Origin: Nitrosomonas sp.
GTDB lineage: Bacteria; Pseudomonadota; Gammaproteobacteria; Burkholderiales; Nitrosomonadaceae
Direction: 5' to 3'
Assembly (NCBI RefSeq): GCF_019635155.1
Contig: NZ_JAHBZY010000001.1
Span: 62,001 to 126,000, forward strand
DNA length: 64,000 bases
Positions 40,789 to 49,632 of this stretch are shown here, piece after piece. The translations under genes and the position numbers were made by a program. Below the pieces are notes generated by a model that was not told the origin of the DNA, searched no databases, and saw nothing but the letters and a program-made list of their open reading frames with translations. Every line of letters starts with the position of its first letter. Position 1 is the first letter of the stretch.

Positions 40789-42971
40789 CCCACAACCTGC
40801 TCGTCGAATTATTGGTGGAAGAACTGCCGCCGAAATCGTTGAAACAACTCGGCAACAGTTTTGCCGAATTACTCGCCGCAAGCCTGAAAGCGCAAGGATT
40901 GATCGCGCCCGATGCAACTATCACGCCGTATGCAACCCCGAGACGGTTGGCGGTGCATATCGCCAACGTTGCGGCGCAAGCGGCCGATCAAGCGGTTACG
41001 CAAAAACTGATGCCGGTCAAAGTCGGCTTGGACGCCGAAGGTCAACCTACGCCGCCGTTATTGAAAAAACTCGCCAGCCTTGGCGCCGATGCATCGGCAG
41101 TACCGCAACTCAAGCGTGCTTTGGATGGTAAAACCGAAACGTTGTTTCTGGATGTTATTGTGCAAGGGACATTGTTGACCGATGGGTTGCAAAAAGCCTT
41201 GCTGGATGCAATCGGTCAATTGCCGATTCCGAAAGTGATGACGTATCAACTGGCGGACGGCTGGCAAAGCGTGCATTTCATACGCCCGGCACACGCTTTG
41301 GTGGCGCTGCATGGCGCCGATATCATGCCGGTCAGCGTGCTCGGCCTGCAAGCCGGACGCGAAACGCAAGGCCATCGCTTCGAAGCTAAAGTCAGCCCAA
41401 TCGTACTGCACAACGCCGACAGTTACGCGCAGCAACTGCAAACTGAAGGTGCTGTGCTCGCAAGCTTTGCCGAACGCCGCGCCGAAATCGCGCGCCAGCT
41501 TGCCGCCGCCGCTGCAAAAGAACATCTCACGCCCATTGATGATGAGGCGCTACTCGACGAAGTGACCGCGCTGGTTGAGCATCCGAACGTGCTGATTGGC
41601 CAGTTCGACGCCGAATTCCTGCAAGTGCCGCAGGAATGTTTGATTCTGACGATGAAAGCGAACCAGAAATACTTTCCGTTGCTCGATGCGCATGGAAAGC
41701 TCGCTAACAAATTCCTGCTGGTTTCCAACATCCGCCCCGCCGATCCCGCGCAAGTCATCGCCGGTAACGAACGCGTAGTGCGCTCGCGCCTCGCCGACGC
41801 CAAATTTTTCTTCGACCAGGATCGCAAGAGAACGCTGGAGTCGCGCTTGCCGGAGTTGGATAAGGTGGTGTATCACAATAAGCTGGGTACGCAAGGATGG
41901 CGCATGTATTACGTTCGCGCCGTTGCTAAGATGATTGGCGAAATGTTGGGTGGCGACAAATTGGCTAATCAGACTTACGAAGCTGCTTCATTAGCCAAGG
42001 TGGATTTACTCACCGATATGGTCGGTGAATTTCCCGAGCTGCAAGGCATTATGGGACGCTATTACGCACAATATGAAGGCTTAAGCGATAACATTGCATT
42101 TGCTATCGAAGATCATTACAAACCGCGTTTTGCCGGTGACGAATTGCCGCGTAACCCGGTGGGTGTTTGTTTGGCATTGGCCGACAAACTGGAAACATTG
42201 GTAAACATGTTTGGTATCGGCGAAACACCAACCGGCGACAAGGATCCGTTTGCGTTGCGTCGTCATGCACTCGGCTTAATTAGAGTTTTGATTGAGAAAG
42301 ACTTGCCACTGGAACTTAATGTGTTAATCCAGGAAGTTATCAAAATTATTTATGATCCGGAAATTGAGAATCAGTCGTCACAATACTTCCATAAAAGAAC
42401 CCCAGGGGAAAAGTTTTACGCACGAGCTATTGTAATTCGTCGAATTCCAGATGGATTAGTTGAACAATTGCTAACGTTTATTTACGAACGCCTCGCAGGC
42501 ACTTTACGCGACCAAGGCTACACCGCACAGGAAGTCGACGCTGTACTCAGCTTGAATCCCCAGCATTTAAGCGATATTCCCAAACGTCTGGCTGCTGTGC
42601 GGGCGTTTGCCGCGTTGCCGGAAGCGGCTAGTTTGGCGGCGGCCAACAAGCGCGTCGGTAATATCCTCAAGAAATCCGAAAGCGCTATCCCTGGCACTGT
42701 CGATACCGGTTTATTGCAGGAAGCCGATGAACAGGCGCTTTATCAGGCATTGCAAGCTATTCAGCCGCAAACTGAAAAAGCTTTTGCCGCCGGTGATTAC
42801 ACTGCTTCGCTGCAACTGCTGGCAACGCTGAAAACCCCGGTTGACACGTTCTTCGATCACGTGATGGTGAACGTCGACGATGAAAAGCTGCGTAATAACC
42901 GGCTGGCGTTATTGGCGCAATTGCACCGCATCATGAACCGCATCGCCGATCTCTCCAAGCTGGCCACCTGA
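40785..42971 (+). CDS. glyS: Glycine-tRNA ligase beta subunit
   Basis: A 728-residue GlyS starting at the ATG at 40785 ([17 protein letters not shown]). It has the B3/4-like, HD-like and C-terminal anticodon-binding parts in order, at normal family length. The segment about 42270-42480 is visibly richer in A+T than the rest of the gene. Confidence 0.97.
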   Translation: MTHNLLVELLVEELPPKSLKQLGNSFAELLAASLKAQGLIAPDATITPYATPRRLAVHIANVAAQAADQAVTQKLMPVKVGLDAEGQPTPPLLKKLASLGADASAVPQLKRALDGKTETLFLDVIVQGTLLTDGLQKALLDAIGQLPIPKVMTYQLADGWQSVHFIRPAHALVALHGADIMPVSVLGLQAGRETQGHRFEAKVSPIVLHNADSYAQQLQTEGAVLASFAERRAEIARQLAAAAAKEHLTPIDDEALLDEVTALVEHPNVLIGQFDAEFLQVPQECLILTMKANQKYFPLLDAHGKLANKFLLVSNIRPADPAQVIAGNERVVRSRLADAKFFFDQDRKRTLESRLPELDKVVYHNKLGTQGWRMYYVRAVAKMIGEMLGGDKLANQTYEAASLAKVDLLTDMVGEFPELQGIMGRYYAQYEGLSDNIAFAIEDHYKPRFAGDELPRNPVGVCLALADKLETLVNMFGIGETPTGDKDPFALRRHALGLIRVLIEKDLPLELNVLIQEVIKIIYDPEIENQSSQYFHKRTPGEKFYARAIVIRRIPDGLVEQLLTFIYERLAGTLRDQGYTAQEVDAVLSLNPQHLSDIPKRLAAVRAFAALPEAASLAAANKRVGNILKKSESAIPGTVDTGLLQEADEQALYQALQAIQPQTEKAFAAGDYTASLQLLATLKTPVDTFFDHVMVNVDDEKLRNNRLALLAQLHRIMNRIADLSKLAT

Positions 42972-42972
42972 T

Positions 42973-43512
42973 ATGAAACTGATCATCCTCGACCAAGCCG
43001 GTGTTATCAATCAAACCAGTGAAACCTTTGTCAAAACGCCGGATGAATGGATTGCGATCCCCGGCAGTCTGGAAGCGATTGCACGCTTGACGCACGCCGG
43101 TTACCGCGTGGTGATCGCCACCAACCAATCCGGCATTGGCCGCGGTCTGCTCGACATGGCGGCTTACAACATTATCAACGACAAGATGCACAAAGCGGTC
43201 AACCACGCAGGCGGGCGCATCGATGCGATATTCTTTTGCCCGCATACCAACACGGATCAATGTAATTGCCGTAAGCCGGCAACCGGATTGTTTCAGGAAA
43301 TCATACAACGCTATGGCGTTAATCTGAAGAATGTCATGGCGGTCGGTGATTCGTTGAAGGATTTGCAAGCGGCGGCGGACGTCGGTGCGATTCCGGTGCT
43401 GGTATTGACCGGTAATGGCCAAATCACGCGTGATTCCACGGAGATTCCGGTGCATACGCAGATTTTCGATGATCTATCGGCGGTGGCCGATGAGCTGGTT
43501 GGCGAAGAATGA
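42973..43512 (+). CDS. gmhB: D-glycero-beta-D-manno-heptose 1,7-bisphosphate 7-phosphatase
   Basis: A 179-residue HAD-family phosphatase. The first-motif region reads LIILDQAGVIN; the second aspartate of the usual DxDG is replaced (DQAG), which is unusual. The zinc-site cysteines and TNQSG and GDSLKDL motifs are typical of GmhB. It acts in LPS heptose synthesis. It lies 1 nt after glyS and overlaps plsC by 4 nt. Confidence 0.88.
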   Translation: MKLIILDQAGVINQTSETFVKTPDEWIAIPGSLEAIARLTHAGYRVVIATNQSGIGRGLLDMAAYNIINDKMHKAVNHAGGRIDAIFFCPHTNTDQCNCRKPATGLFQEIIQRYGVNLKNVMAVGDSLKDLQAAADVGAIPVLVLTGNGQITRDSTEIPVHTQIFDDLSAVADELVGEE

Positions 43513-44246
43513 GCAAGTGGCCGGCCGTTGCGCGCTCAGCGCTGTATATGCTGCTGCAGATCATCATTACGCCGCCGTATGCGATTCTGACGCTGGCATG
43601 CTTCCCGCTGTCACCGCATAATCGTTACCGCGTCACCTCGAGCTGGACGCGCATCATGTTGTTTCTACTGTGGCACCTGTGCGGGCTGCGTTACCGCATC
43701 ATCGGCAAAGAAAACATTCCGGCATCGCCGAGCATTATTCTTTCCAAACATCAATCGGCGTGGGAAACGCTGGCGTTTCAGGAAATCTTTCCGCCGCAAG
43801 TGTGGGTGTTGAAAAAAGAGCTGCTGCGCATCCCGTTTTTCGGCTGGGGCTTGGCGATGACCAGCCCGATTGCGATCGACCGCAGCGCCAAGAAAAAAGC
43901 CCTGGAACAAATCGTCGATCAAGGTAAAGACCGGATCAAACAAGGGTTCTGGATCGTGGTGTTCCCTGAAGGCACGCGCATTCCGCCGGGACAGCGCGGC
44001 AAATACCGCATCGGCGGCGCCTGGCTGGCGACGCATACCAACGTGCCGGTGGTGCCGGTCGCGCATAATGCCGGGGAATTCTGGGGCAAGAATTCGTTCG
44101 TCAAACGCCCCGGCACCATCACCGTCAGCATCGGCCAGCCGATCGACCCCACCGGCATGGAAGCCGGGGAATTGAACGCGCAGGTGGAAGCCTGGATCGA
44201 GGCTGAGATGCTGCGCATCGGCCAGACCAAACCGCAACAATCTTAA
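43509..44246 (+). CDS. plsC: 1-acyl-sn-glycerol-3-phosphate acyltransferase
   Basis: A 245-residue membrane-bound acyltransferase with the active-site segment KHQSAWE (an HX4E form of HX4D) and FPEGTRIPPG. It makes phosphatidic acid. The start overlaps the gmhB stop in an ATGA. Confidence 0.93.
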   Translation: MSKWPAVARSALYMLLQIIITPPYAILTLACFPLSPHNRYRVTSSWTRIMLFLLWHLCGLRYRIIGKENIPASPSIILSKHQSAWETLAFQEIFPPQVWVLKKELLRIPFFGWGLAMTSPIAIDRSAKKKALEQIVDQGKDRIKQGFWIVVFPEGTRIPPGQRGKYRIGGAWLATHTNVPVVPVAHNAGEFWGKNSFVKRPGTITVSIGQPIDPTGMEAGELNAQVEAWIEAEMLRIGQTKPQQS

Positions 44247-44248
44247 CC

Positions 44249-44938
44249 GTGCCAACACAAACCGCTACGCTTAACGGTCAGGCAATCAGTTACACCCTCA
44301 CCCGCAGCCGGCGCAAGTCGATCGGCCTGCAAATCAGTCAACATGGCCTGCGCATCAGCGCGCCGTTGCATACCCCGCTTTCCCATATCGACCGCGTATT
44401 GCAGCAAAAAGCCGGTTGGATCATGAAGAAGCTCGCGCAATGGCATGAGAAAAAAAGCCTGGTGCTCGACTGGTCGTTGGATTCCACCTATCCCCTGCTC
44501 GGCGAACCCTGGCGCATCGCATTGAAGCCAACTGGCGAAATCGTGATGGCGCAATCATCCGGCCATGAACCGCTGCAGCCGCTTGTCATCGAACCCACGC
44601 CCCGCCAAATCGAAATCTTTGTGATGAACTGGTATCAACAGCAAGCCATCGACTGCTTCCAGCAGCGTATCGGAATCTATGCGCAACAATTGGCACTACC
44701 CGCCCCACCCTTCCGCCTCTCTCAAGCCAAAACCCGCTGGGGCAGTTGCAACAGCCGTGGTCTTGTTACGCTCAACTGGCGCTTGATCCAATTGCCGCTG
44801 CACTTGATCGACTACGTCGTCGCCCACGAACTCGCGCACCTGATCGAAATGAATCACTCGAAAGCGTTTTGGGCGGTGGTGGGGAGGGTCTGTCCAGAGT
44901 ATCGGGTGGTGCGCAAACAACTCAGAAGCTATGGTTGA
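44249..44938 (+). CDS. YgjP/SprT-like zinc metallopeptidase (DUF45)
   Basis: A 229-residue protein of the DUF45 M48-like family, with WGSC, then HELAHLIEMNH (zinc-binding HExxH plus a downstream histidine) and the conserved FW near the end. It starts with GTG 2 nt after plsC. The substrate is unknown. Confidence 0.88.
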   Translation: MPTQTATLNGQAISYTLTRSRRKSIGLQISQHGLRISAPLHTPLSHIDRVLQQKAGWIMKKLAQWHEKKSLVLDWSLDSTYPLLGEPWRIALKPTGEIVMAQSSGHEPLQPLVIEPTPRQIEIFVMNWYQQQAIDCFQQRIGIYAQQLALPAPPFRLSQAKTRWGSCNSRGLVTLNWRLIQLPLHLIDYVVAHELAHLIEMNHSKAFWAVVGRVCPEYRVVRKQLRSYG

Positions 44939-45016
44939 TGATTGTTCTTATTTCTATCAACTTGGATTTTTCTCAATTTGAATTTTCGATGCTATGTTTT
45001 TTCACCAGGGGGCAAT

Positions 45017-45565
45017 ATGCGCGAGTGTATTAGTAGTGTTATTAAGTGGTTAATCGAAAATAGCGGATTAGCTCACTGGGTTACTTTATTTTTATTGATT
45101 ATTAGTGTCTGTCTGGCATACAACCAATTGAAAGGGCAGAAAGTTCAGCGGCAATGGCAAAATTTTAACGAAATGAATGTTCGTTATGCAGAGCTGCTAG
45201 GCAAGATCCCCTTCAAAAAAGAAATGAAACAAAGCTCAGATTCGTTTGAATCTGTCGAAGAAAAAACCAAAATTTGGATACGACAATATTTTGACCTTTA
45301 TTCTGAAGAATGCTGGTTAAACGAAAAAGGACTTCTTCCGAAAGGCATGTTTAATGAGCGAATTCGCTCAGGCGTTGTCGTCAATCTTAGGGAATATCCA
45401 ATTCTTAAAGGCGGTTACAACTATTGGAAAGAACGAGATGCGTTTAAACACCCTGTTGGTTTCTACACAGTGGTTGAAGAAGATATCAAACGTGCAGAGG
45501 AAAAAGATCCGCAAAATGAGCCACAAGATCGTTGTGTCAAACCAATCAAACCTCAATCAAAGTAA
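45017..45565 (+). CDS. Single-pass membrane protein of unknown function
   Basis: A 182-residue protein from the ATG at 45017 (AGGGGGC upstream). It has one membrane helix (WVTLFLLIISVCLAYN) followed by a charged soluble part with an aromatic-rich centre. I do not recognise a family. It is AT-rich relative to plsC, and its stop codon lies in the left copy of the Fic-linked repeat, so it is part of an accessory patch. Confidence 0.65.
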   Translation: MRECISSVIKWLIENSGLAHWVTLFLLIISVCLAYNQLKGQKVQRQWQNFNEMNVRYAELLGKIPFKKEMKQSSDSFESVEEKTKIWIRQYFDLYSEECWLNEKGLLPKGMFNERIRSGVVVNLREYPILKGGYNYWKERDAFKHPVGFYTVVEEDIKRAEEKDPQNEPQDRCVKPIKPQSK

Positions 45566-45630
45566 CATAAGTTCATTTATATTTTACTTTTAACGACAAA
45601 AGTAATATAAAGGATTTTGTATGTTACTTT
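45559..45630. promoter_or_regulatory. Nested inverted repeats upstream of truncated Fic copy
   Basis: The outer arms AAAGTAACATA and TATGTTACTTT are perfect. Inner arms TTATATTTTACTTTT and AAAAGTAATATAA nearly match. All four are AAAGTAA-type half-sites, suggesting a cooperative operator. The same array is at 46844-46915 with one changed base in the right outer arm. Confidence 0.5.
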
Positions 45631-45910
45631 CCTTACGGACATGCTATGACGATTCAACTTGAGCAGTATCAGTCCGGTCACTACCAGAAAGGTTATGAAT
45701 ACCGGTATTTCCTGCCATCCACGATTAACGATGAATGGGTGTGGCAAACGCCGCAGATAAATCTGTTGCTGGAGAAGGCGGCGGTCAAACTCGGGGAGCT
45801 CAATTCATTTGCACGCTTAGTGCCGAATATCGATTTGTTCATTCAATTACATGTTATCAAGGAGGCGGTGGTTTCCAGCCGTATCGAGGGGACGCAAACC
45901 AATATTCAGG
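45559..45910 (+). repeat. 352-bp direct repeat, left copy (Fic promoter and N-terminus)
   Basis: Nearly identical to 46844-47195 at a constant 1285-nt offset, covering the regulatory region and the first 88 codons of a Fic gene. Few base differences are visible, so the duplication is recent. Confidence 0.93.
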
Positions 45911-45927
45911 GCCGTAGGATGTGCTGA
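45646..45927 (+). pseudogene. Truncated Fic gene (N-terminal 88 codons only)
   Basis: It matches the first 88 residues of the intact Fic protein at 46931 apart from one visible residue change (HVIKE for HVTKE). It breaks off after TNIQ, where a palindromic element begins, and stops at 45927. It retains the inhibitory motif SRIEG but lacks the catalytic domain. Confidence 0.9.
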
Positions 45928-45986
45928 ACGCACTGAAGCGCATCATTCGCAAGTGATGCGCCTTCTAACGTCGGCACATCCTACCG
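45911..45986. mobile_element. 76-bp palindromic element at the Fic truncation point
   Basis: The outer arms are GTAGGATGTGC and GCACATCCTAC and the inner arms GCGCATCA and TGATGCGC around an 8-nt loop. It starts directly at the break in the Fic copy. After it, 45987-46103 reads FRETLHRWLKQYRV...RISAE in a short open frame ending in TAA, an unrecognised gene tail. Confidence 0.7.
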
Positions 45987-46191
45987 TGCTTTCAGAGAAA
46001 CGCTACATCGTTGGCTAAAACAATATCGTGTCTCAGCCACTATTGAAAAACTGAATGGAAAACCGGAGCGCCCGCTGGTGTATGTACGCATCAGTGCAGA
46101 ATAAGGCTGGCCGGCTTACTGTAAATTGTTGGCACAGCAGCTTTCTGATGTATTACTCTCAGATTCCAACCCTGCGTTCTGATTTATAGCA

Positions 46192-46449
46192 TTAATAATG
46201 AAAGCGGCAGGCAATGATCACCAGATCGGTATCGGTCGCCCGGTACACTAACCGGTTAACTTCGTCGATGCGCCGCGACCAGTAGCCGGATAGGTCGCCG
46301 CGCAAGGGTTCGGGTTTGCCTATTCCCGCATAGGGTTCACGCGCGGCGGCGGTAATCAGCAGGTTGATCCGCTTGAGTGTTTTTTTATCTTGATCCTGCC
46401 AGTACAAATAATCTTCCCAGGCATCGGGAACGAATCGAATGGTACGCAA
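46192..46449 (-). CDS. yoeB: YoeB toxin (ribosome-dependent mRNA interferase)
   Basis: An 85-residue YoeB with the typical WEDYLYWQ start, GKPEPLRGDLSGYWSRRI and the ending ACRFHY. It cleaves mRNA on the ribosome. It follows its antitoxin gene by 2 nt. Confidence 0.95.
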   Translation of the reverse strand: MRTIRFVPDAWEDYLYWQDQDKKTLKRINLLITAAAREPYAGIGKPEPLRGDLSGYWSRRIDEVNRLVYRATDTDLVIIACRFHY

Positions 46450-46451
46450 GA

Positions 46452-46712
46452 TTAATCGGTGGAATGCAGCGGATGTTCTTGAGCCATTCCGGCTTTGTCT
46501 TGTGCGATGGCTTTGGCCAATGCTGCTGCGTTTGCAGGGTTGCCGGTCAGGTGCAGCGTTTCCATGATGCTGTTGTAGCTATCGAGCGACATCACCACGG
46601 CATCCCCCTCCGCATCGCGGCGGCTGATGATCGTCACATCCGCGTCTTGAACTACCTCGTCCAATATGGTTTTGAGCGCATTACGCGCATAGGTATAGGT
46701 GACGACTTTCAT
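46452..46712 (-). CDS. yefM: YefM/Phd antitoxin
   Basis: An 86-residue YefM from the ATG at 46712 (GGGA just upstream): MKVVTYTYARNALKTILDEV then DAVVMSLDSYNSIMETLHL. It neutralises YoeB and represses the operon. The open frame 21 codons further upstream is not family-like. Confidence 0.93.
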   Translation of the reverse strand: MKVVTYTYARNALKTILDEVVQDADVTIISRRDAEGDAVVMSLDSYNSIMETLHLTGNPANAAALAKAIAQDKAGMAQEHPLHSTD

Positions 46713-46843
46713 AAAATCCCATTTAACATGATCAATAAGATGTACAAGTATAGTCAGGTCAATGCAATTCTGCAAACTGTCTGATCAACCAGTGGAGATT
46801 TTTTTACTGCAACAATGCAAAATCATAGCGCCCTAAAGTGATA

Positions 46844-47195
46844 AAAGTAACATAAGCCCATTTATATTTTACTTTTAACGACAAAAGTAATATAAAGGAT
46901 TTTGTATGTTATTTTCCTTACGGACATGCCATGACGATTCAACTTGAGCAGTATCAGTCCGGTCACTACCAGAAAGGTTATGAATACCGGTATTTCCTGC
47001 CATCCACGATTAACGATGAATGGGTGTGGCAAACGCCGCAGATAAATCTGTTGCTGGAGAAAGCGGCGGTCAAGCTTGGAGAGCTCAATTCATTTGCGCG
47101 CTTAGTGCCGAATATTGATTTGTTCATTCAGTTACACGTCACCAAGGAAGCGGTGGTTTCCAGCCGTATTGAGGGGACGCAAACCAATATTCAGG
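46844..47195 (+). repeat. 352-bp direct repeat, right copy (intact Fic gene)
   Basis: Partner of 45559-45910; it contains the same nested inverted repeats and the intact Fic start. Confidence 0.93.
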
Positions 47196-48073
47196 AAGCG
47201 GTGCTGCCCGAGTCGGAAATTCTGCCCGAGCATCGTAACGATTGGCGTGAGGTGCAAAATTACACGCAGGCGTTGAATCAGGCAATCGACCATTTGCAAA
47301 CACTGCCTTTGTCTTCACGCTTATTAAGGCAAACGCACGGGATTTTGCTGCAAAACGTGCGCGGCGAACACAAGTCGCCCGGAGAGTTTCGTGCCAGTCA
47401 GAATTGGATCGGCGGTCATAGCCTGGCGGATGCGGTGTTTATCCCTCCTCATCATCAACATGTCGACGAGTTAATGAGTGACTTGGAGCAATTTTTGCAC
47501 AACCGGGATATTCATGTTCCGGCGTTGATCCGCGTCGCAATCGCGCATTGCCAGTTTGAAACCATACACCCGTTTCTGGACGGCAATGGGCGTATCGGGC
47601 GGTTGTTGATTACGCTGTTTTTGGTGAGTGAGGGGATTTTAGAGAAGCCATTGCTCTATCTTTCCAGCTATTTTGAGAAGGATAAAGGGCTGTATTATGA
47701 CAATTTAATGCGGGTTCGTGAAAAAAACGATATGTTGCAATGGCTTAAGTATTTTCTAGTTGGGATCGAGCAAACAGCAAACATGGCAGTGGGCGCGTTA
47801 TCGCGCATTATTCATTTGAAAGCAAAATTGGAACAGAATCTGCAGGCGAGCTTCGGGCGCAGAACTGCAAGCGCGCAACGTTTACTGAATGCGTTGTATA
47901 TGCAACCCGCGATTCGCATCGAGGAAGTTCAGAAAATTTGCGATCTTAGTTACAAGGCGGCGAATGAATTGGTTGCACAAATGCGCGAACACGGCATTTT
48001 GCATGAGATTACCGGACAGAGCCGTAATCGCGTGTTTATTTTTGCTGATTACTTAGCAGTTTTTAGCGATTAA
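46931..48073 (+). CDS. Fic family AMP transferase with C-terminal HTH
   Basis: A 380-residue Fic protein: inhibitory motif SRIEG near residue 82 (class II), catalytic HPFLDGNGRIGR near 217-228 and a winged-helix-like C-terminus (CDLSYKAANELVAQMREHGIL). It is distinct from the Fic protein at 27662. The predicted start is ATG at 46931 after TTACGGACATGCC. The N-terminus is duplicated upstream. Confidence 0.93.
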   Translation: MTIQLEQYQSGHYQKGYEYRYFLPSTINDEWVWQTPQINLLLEKAAVKLGELNSFARLVPNIDLFIQLHVTKEAVVSSRIEGTQTNIQEAVLPESEILPEHRNDWREVQNYTQALNQAIDHLQTLPLSSRLLRQTHGILLQNVRGEHKSPGEFRASQNWIGGHSLADAVFIPPHHQHVDELMSDLEQFLHNRDIHVPALIRVAIAHCQFETIHPFLDGNGRIGRLLITLFLVSEGILEKPLLYLSSYFEKDKGLYYDNLMRVREKNDMLQWLKYFLVGIEQTANMAVGALSRIIHLKAKLEQNLQASFGRRTASAQRLLNALYMQPAIRIEEVQKICDLSYKAANELVAQMREHGILHEITGQSRNRVFIFADYLAVFSD

Positions 48074-48220
48074 GAAAATTGGTGGTTTGCAAGCCGTTTT
48101 GCAAAAAATTTCTAAGATGAGTTTCGATAATCAGAAAAACTCGTTGTTTTGATTTACTCAGCTTCCTCTCCAACAATGTTATGATTTGCTCCTAAAACGA
48201 ATCTAATTGCTGGAGTAATC

Positions 48221-48868
48221 ATGCGTAATACTGAACCTCAGTCCGGTTTGAATTTTAATTTCATCGTGCCAGTTGCGATGTTGGCGGTTTTGTTGCTTGT
48301 GCCTTTCTCGATCAATGCGTTGTTGCATTTGATGGCGAGCAAGAAGGTGATGAATCCGGTGGTGATGAAATTGCCGGTGGACAGTTCGATGATTTCGATC
48401 CCGTCGGAAGTGAAGCAATACGAGAGCTTCGACGTGGCATTGAATCTGGAAACCAAGCGTTTGGCGAAGTTTTTGAACGAACTTGTGTCAACTGCTTCCG
48501 AAGGTACGTCGATTCAAGGGATCACCGGTATGGTGTCGGCCAATATGAAAGCTGAGATTGATGGCGCGGCGTTTGAAATCGACAAGCTGGGGCCGCAAGA
48601 GCCGTTCTCGGATTATGATGGCACCGCAAGATGGCGCTGGCGGGTGACGCCGGAATCGTCCGGCGCGCAGGCGTTAACAATCCGTTTGCACTTATCGACG
48701 CAGCATGACGCGCAGTTCGATAGCCGGGTGCTGGAATTGGCGGAGACCAATTTTGCGGTCGAGGGCAATACCACGGAATGGATGAAGCGCAATATCCTGT
48801 GGGTTGTACTGGCGTTGCTGGCGTCGGCAAGCATTTTTTATGTAGTGCGGCGGCGGTTTGCGCAATAA
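48221..48868 (+). CDS. Two-TM membrane protein of unknown function
   Basis: A 215-residue protein with an N-terminal helix (FIVPVAMLAVLLLVPFSI), a roughly 140-residue likely periplasmic beta-rich domain and a C-terminal helix (ILWVVLALLASASIFYVV). TGGAGTAATC precedes the ATG. I cannot assign a family. It stands alone between the Fic gene and hsp20. Confidence 0.75.
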   Translation: MRNTEPQSGLNFNFIVPVAMLAVLLLVPFSINALLHLMASKKVMNPVVMKLPVDSSMISIPSEVKQYESFDVALNLETKRLAKFLNELVSTASEGTSIQGITGMVSANMKAEIDGAAFEIDKLGPQEPFSDYDGTARWRWRVTPESSGAQALTIRLHLSTQHDAQFDSRVLELAETNFAVEGNTTEWMKRNILWVVLALLASASIFYVVRRRFAQ

Positions 48869-49059
48869 ATTCAGATAACTGACGATCCGGCTGATTCCAA
48901 TTAGAAGTTTGTGAGGCTTGAAAAAAGACGAAAGATCCCTATATCCGGAAATGAAGTGTATTGCAGATGTTTGATACATCAGCCGCGTGATTTGTGAAAG
49001 CACTGATGCGGAAGCGAATACACAGAATGTTCTATTTTATCGACTAGGAGAATTTCATC

Positions 49060-49485
49060 ATGGCTATTACACGTTATGAACCTTGGGGATTATTGAGTCA
49101 ATTGCAAAGAGAGCTGGAGCGCGGCGCTGCCGAAGGCTCCACTGCAACAGCCGAATGGGCGCCTGCCGTGGATATCAAAGAGGAAGCGAATCGTTTTGTG
49201 ATTTATGCGGATATTCCCGGTGTAAAACCGGAAGCAATCGATATCAGCATGCATGACGGCGTGTTGACGATCAAAGGCGAAAAAAGCTCAGAAAGTAAAA
49301 CGGAAAAAGAAGGCTACAAGCGCGTGGAACGCACTTATGGCTCGTTTTATAGACGTTTCAGCTTGCCTGATACCGCTAATCCCGATGCTATTTCCGCTTC
49401 GTCCAAAAACGGTGTGCTGGAGATCGTGATTCCCAAACGGGAAGCGGTGTTGCCTAAAAAGATCAATGTATCAGCGGTGGAATGA
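49060..49485 (+). CDS. Hsp20 small heat-shock protein
   Basis: A 141-residue alpha-crystallin domain protein: WAPAVDIKEEANRFVIYADI, then GVLTIKGEK, and the C-terminal GVLEIVIPKRE with an IxI-like tail. TAGGAGAA precedes the ATG. It is an ATP-independent holdase. A good terminator follows. Confidence 0.95.
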   Translation: MAITRYEPWGLLSQLQRELERGAAEGSTATAEWAPAVDIKEEANRFVIYADIPGVKPEAIDISMHDGVLTIKGEKSSESKTEKEGYKRVERTYGSFYRRFSLPDTANPDAISASSKNGVLEIVIPKREAVLPKKINVSAVE

Positions 49486-49518
49486 TATAACCGGCGGTCT
49501 TTGAATCATAGCCGTACC

Positions 49519-49545
49519 AAATGGAGCCTGCGGGCTCCATTTTTA
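49519..49545 (+). terminator. Rho-independent terminator after hsp20
   Basis: AAATGGAGCC-TGCG-GGCTCCATTT stem followed by TTTAT. Confidence 0.9.
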
Positions 49546-49632
49546 TATCCACCGGTTTTTGCCAAGCCGGTTAAAGCGTGCCACAATTGCCGGTTTTGAA
49601 AAATCACATAACCTCATCCGCTGCCGTTACAC

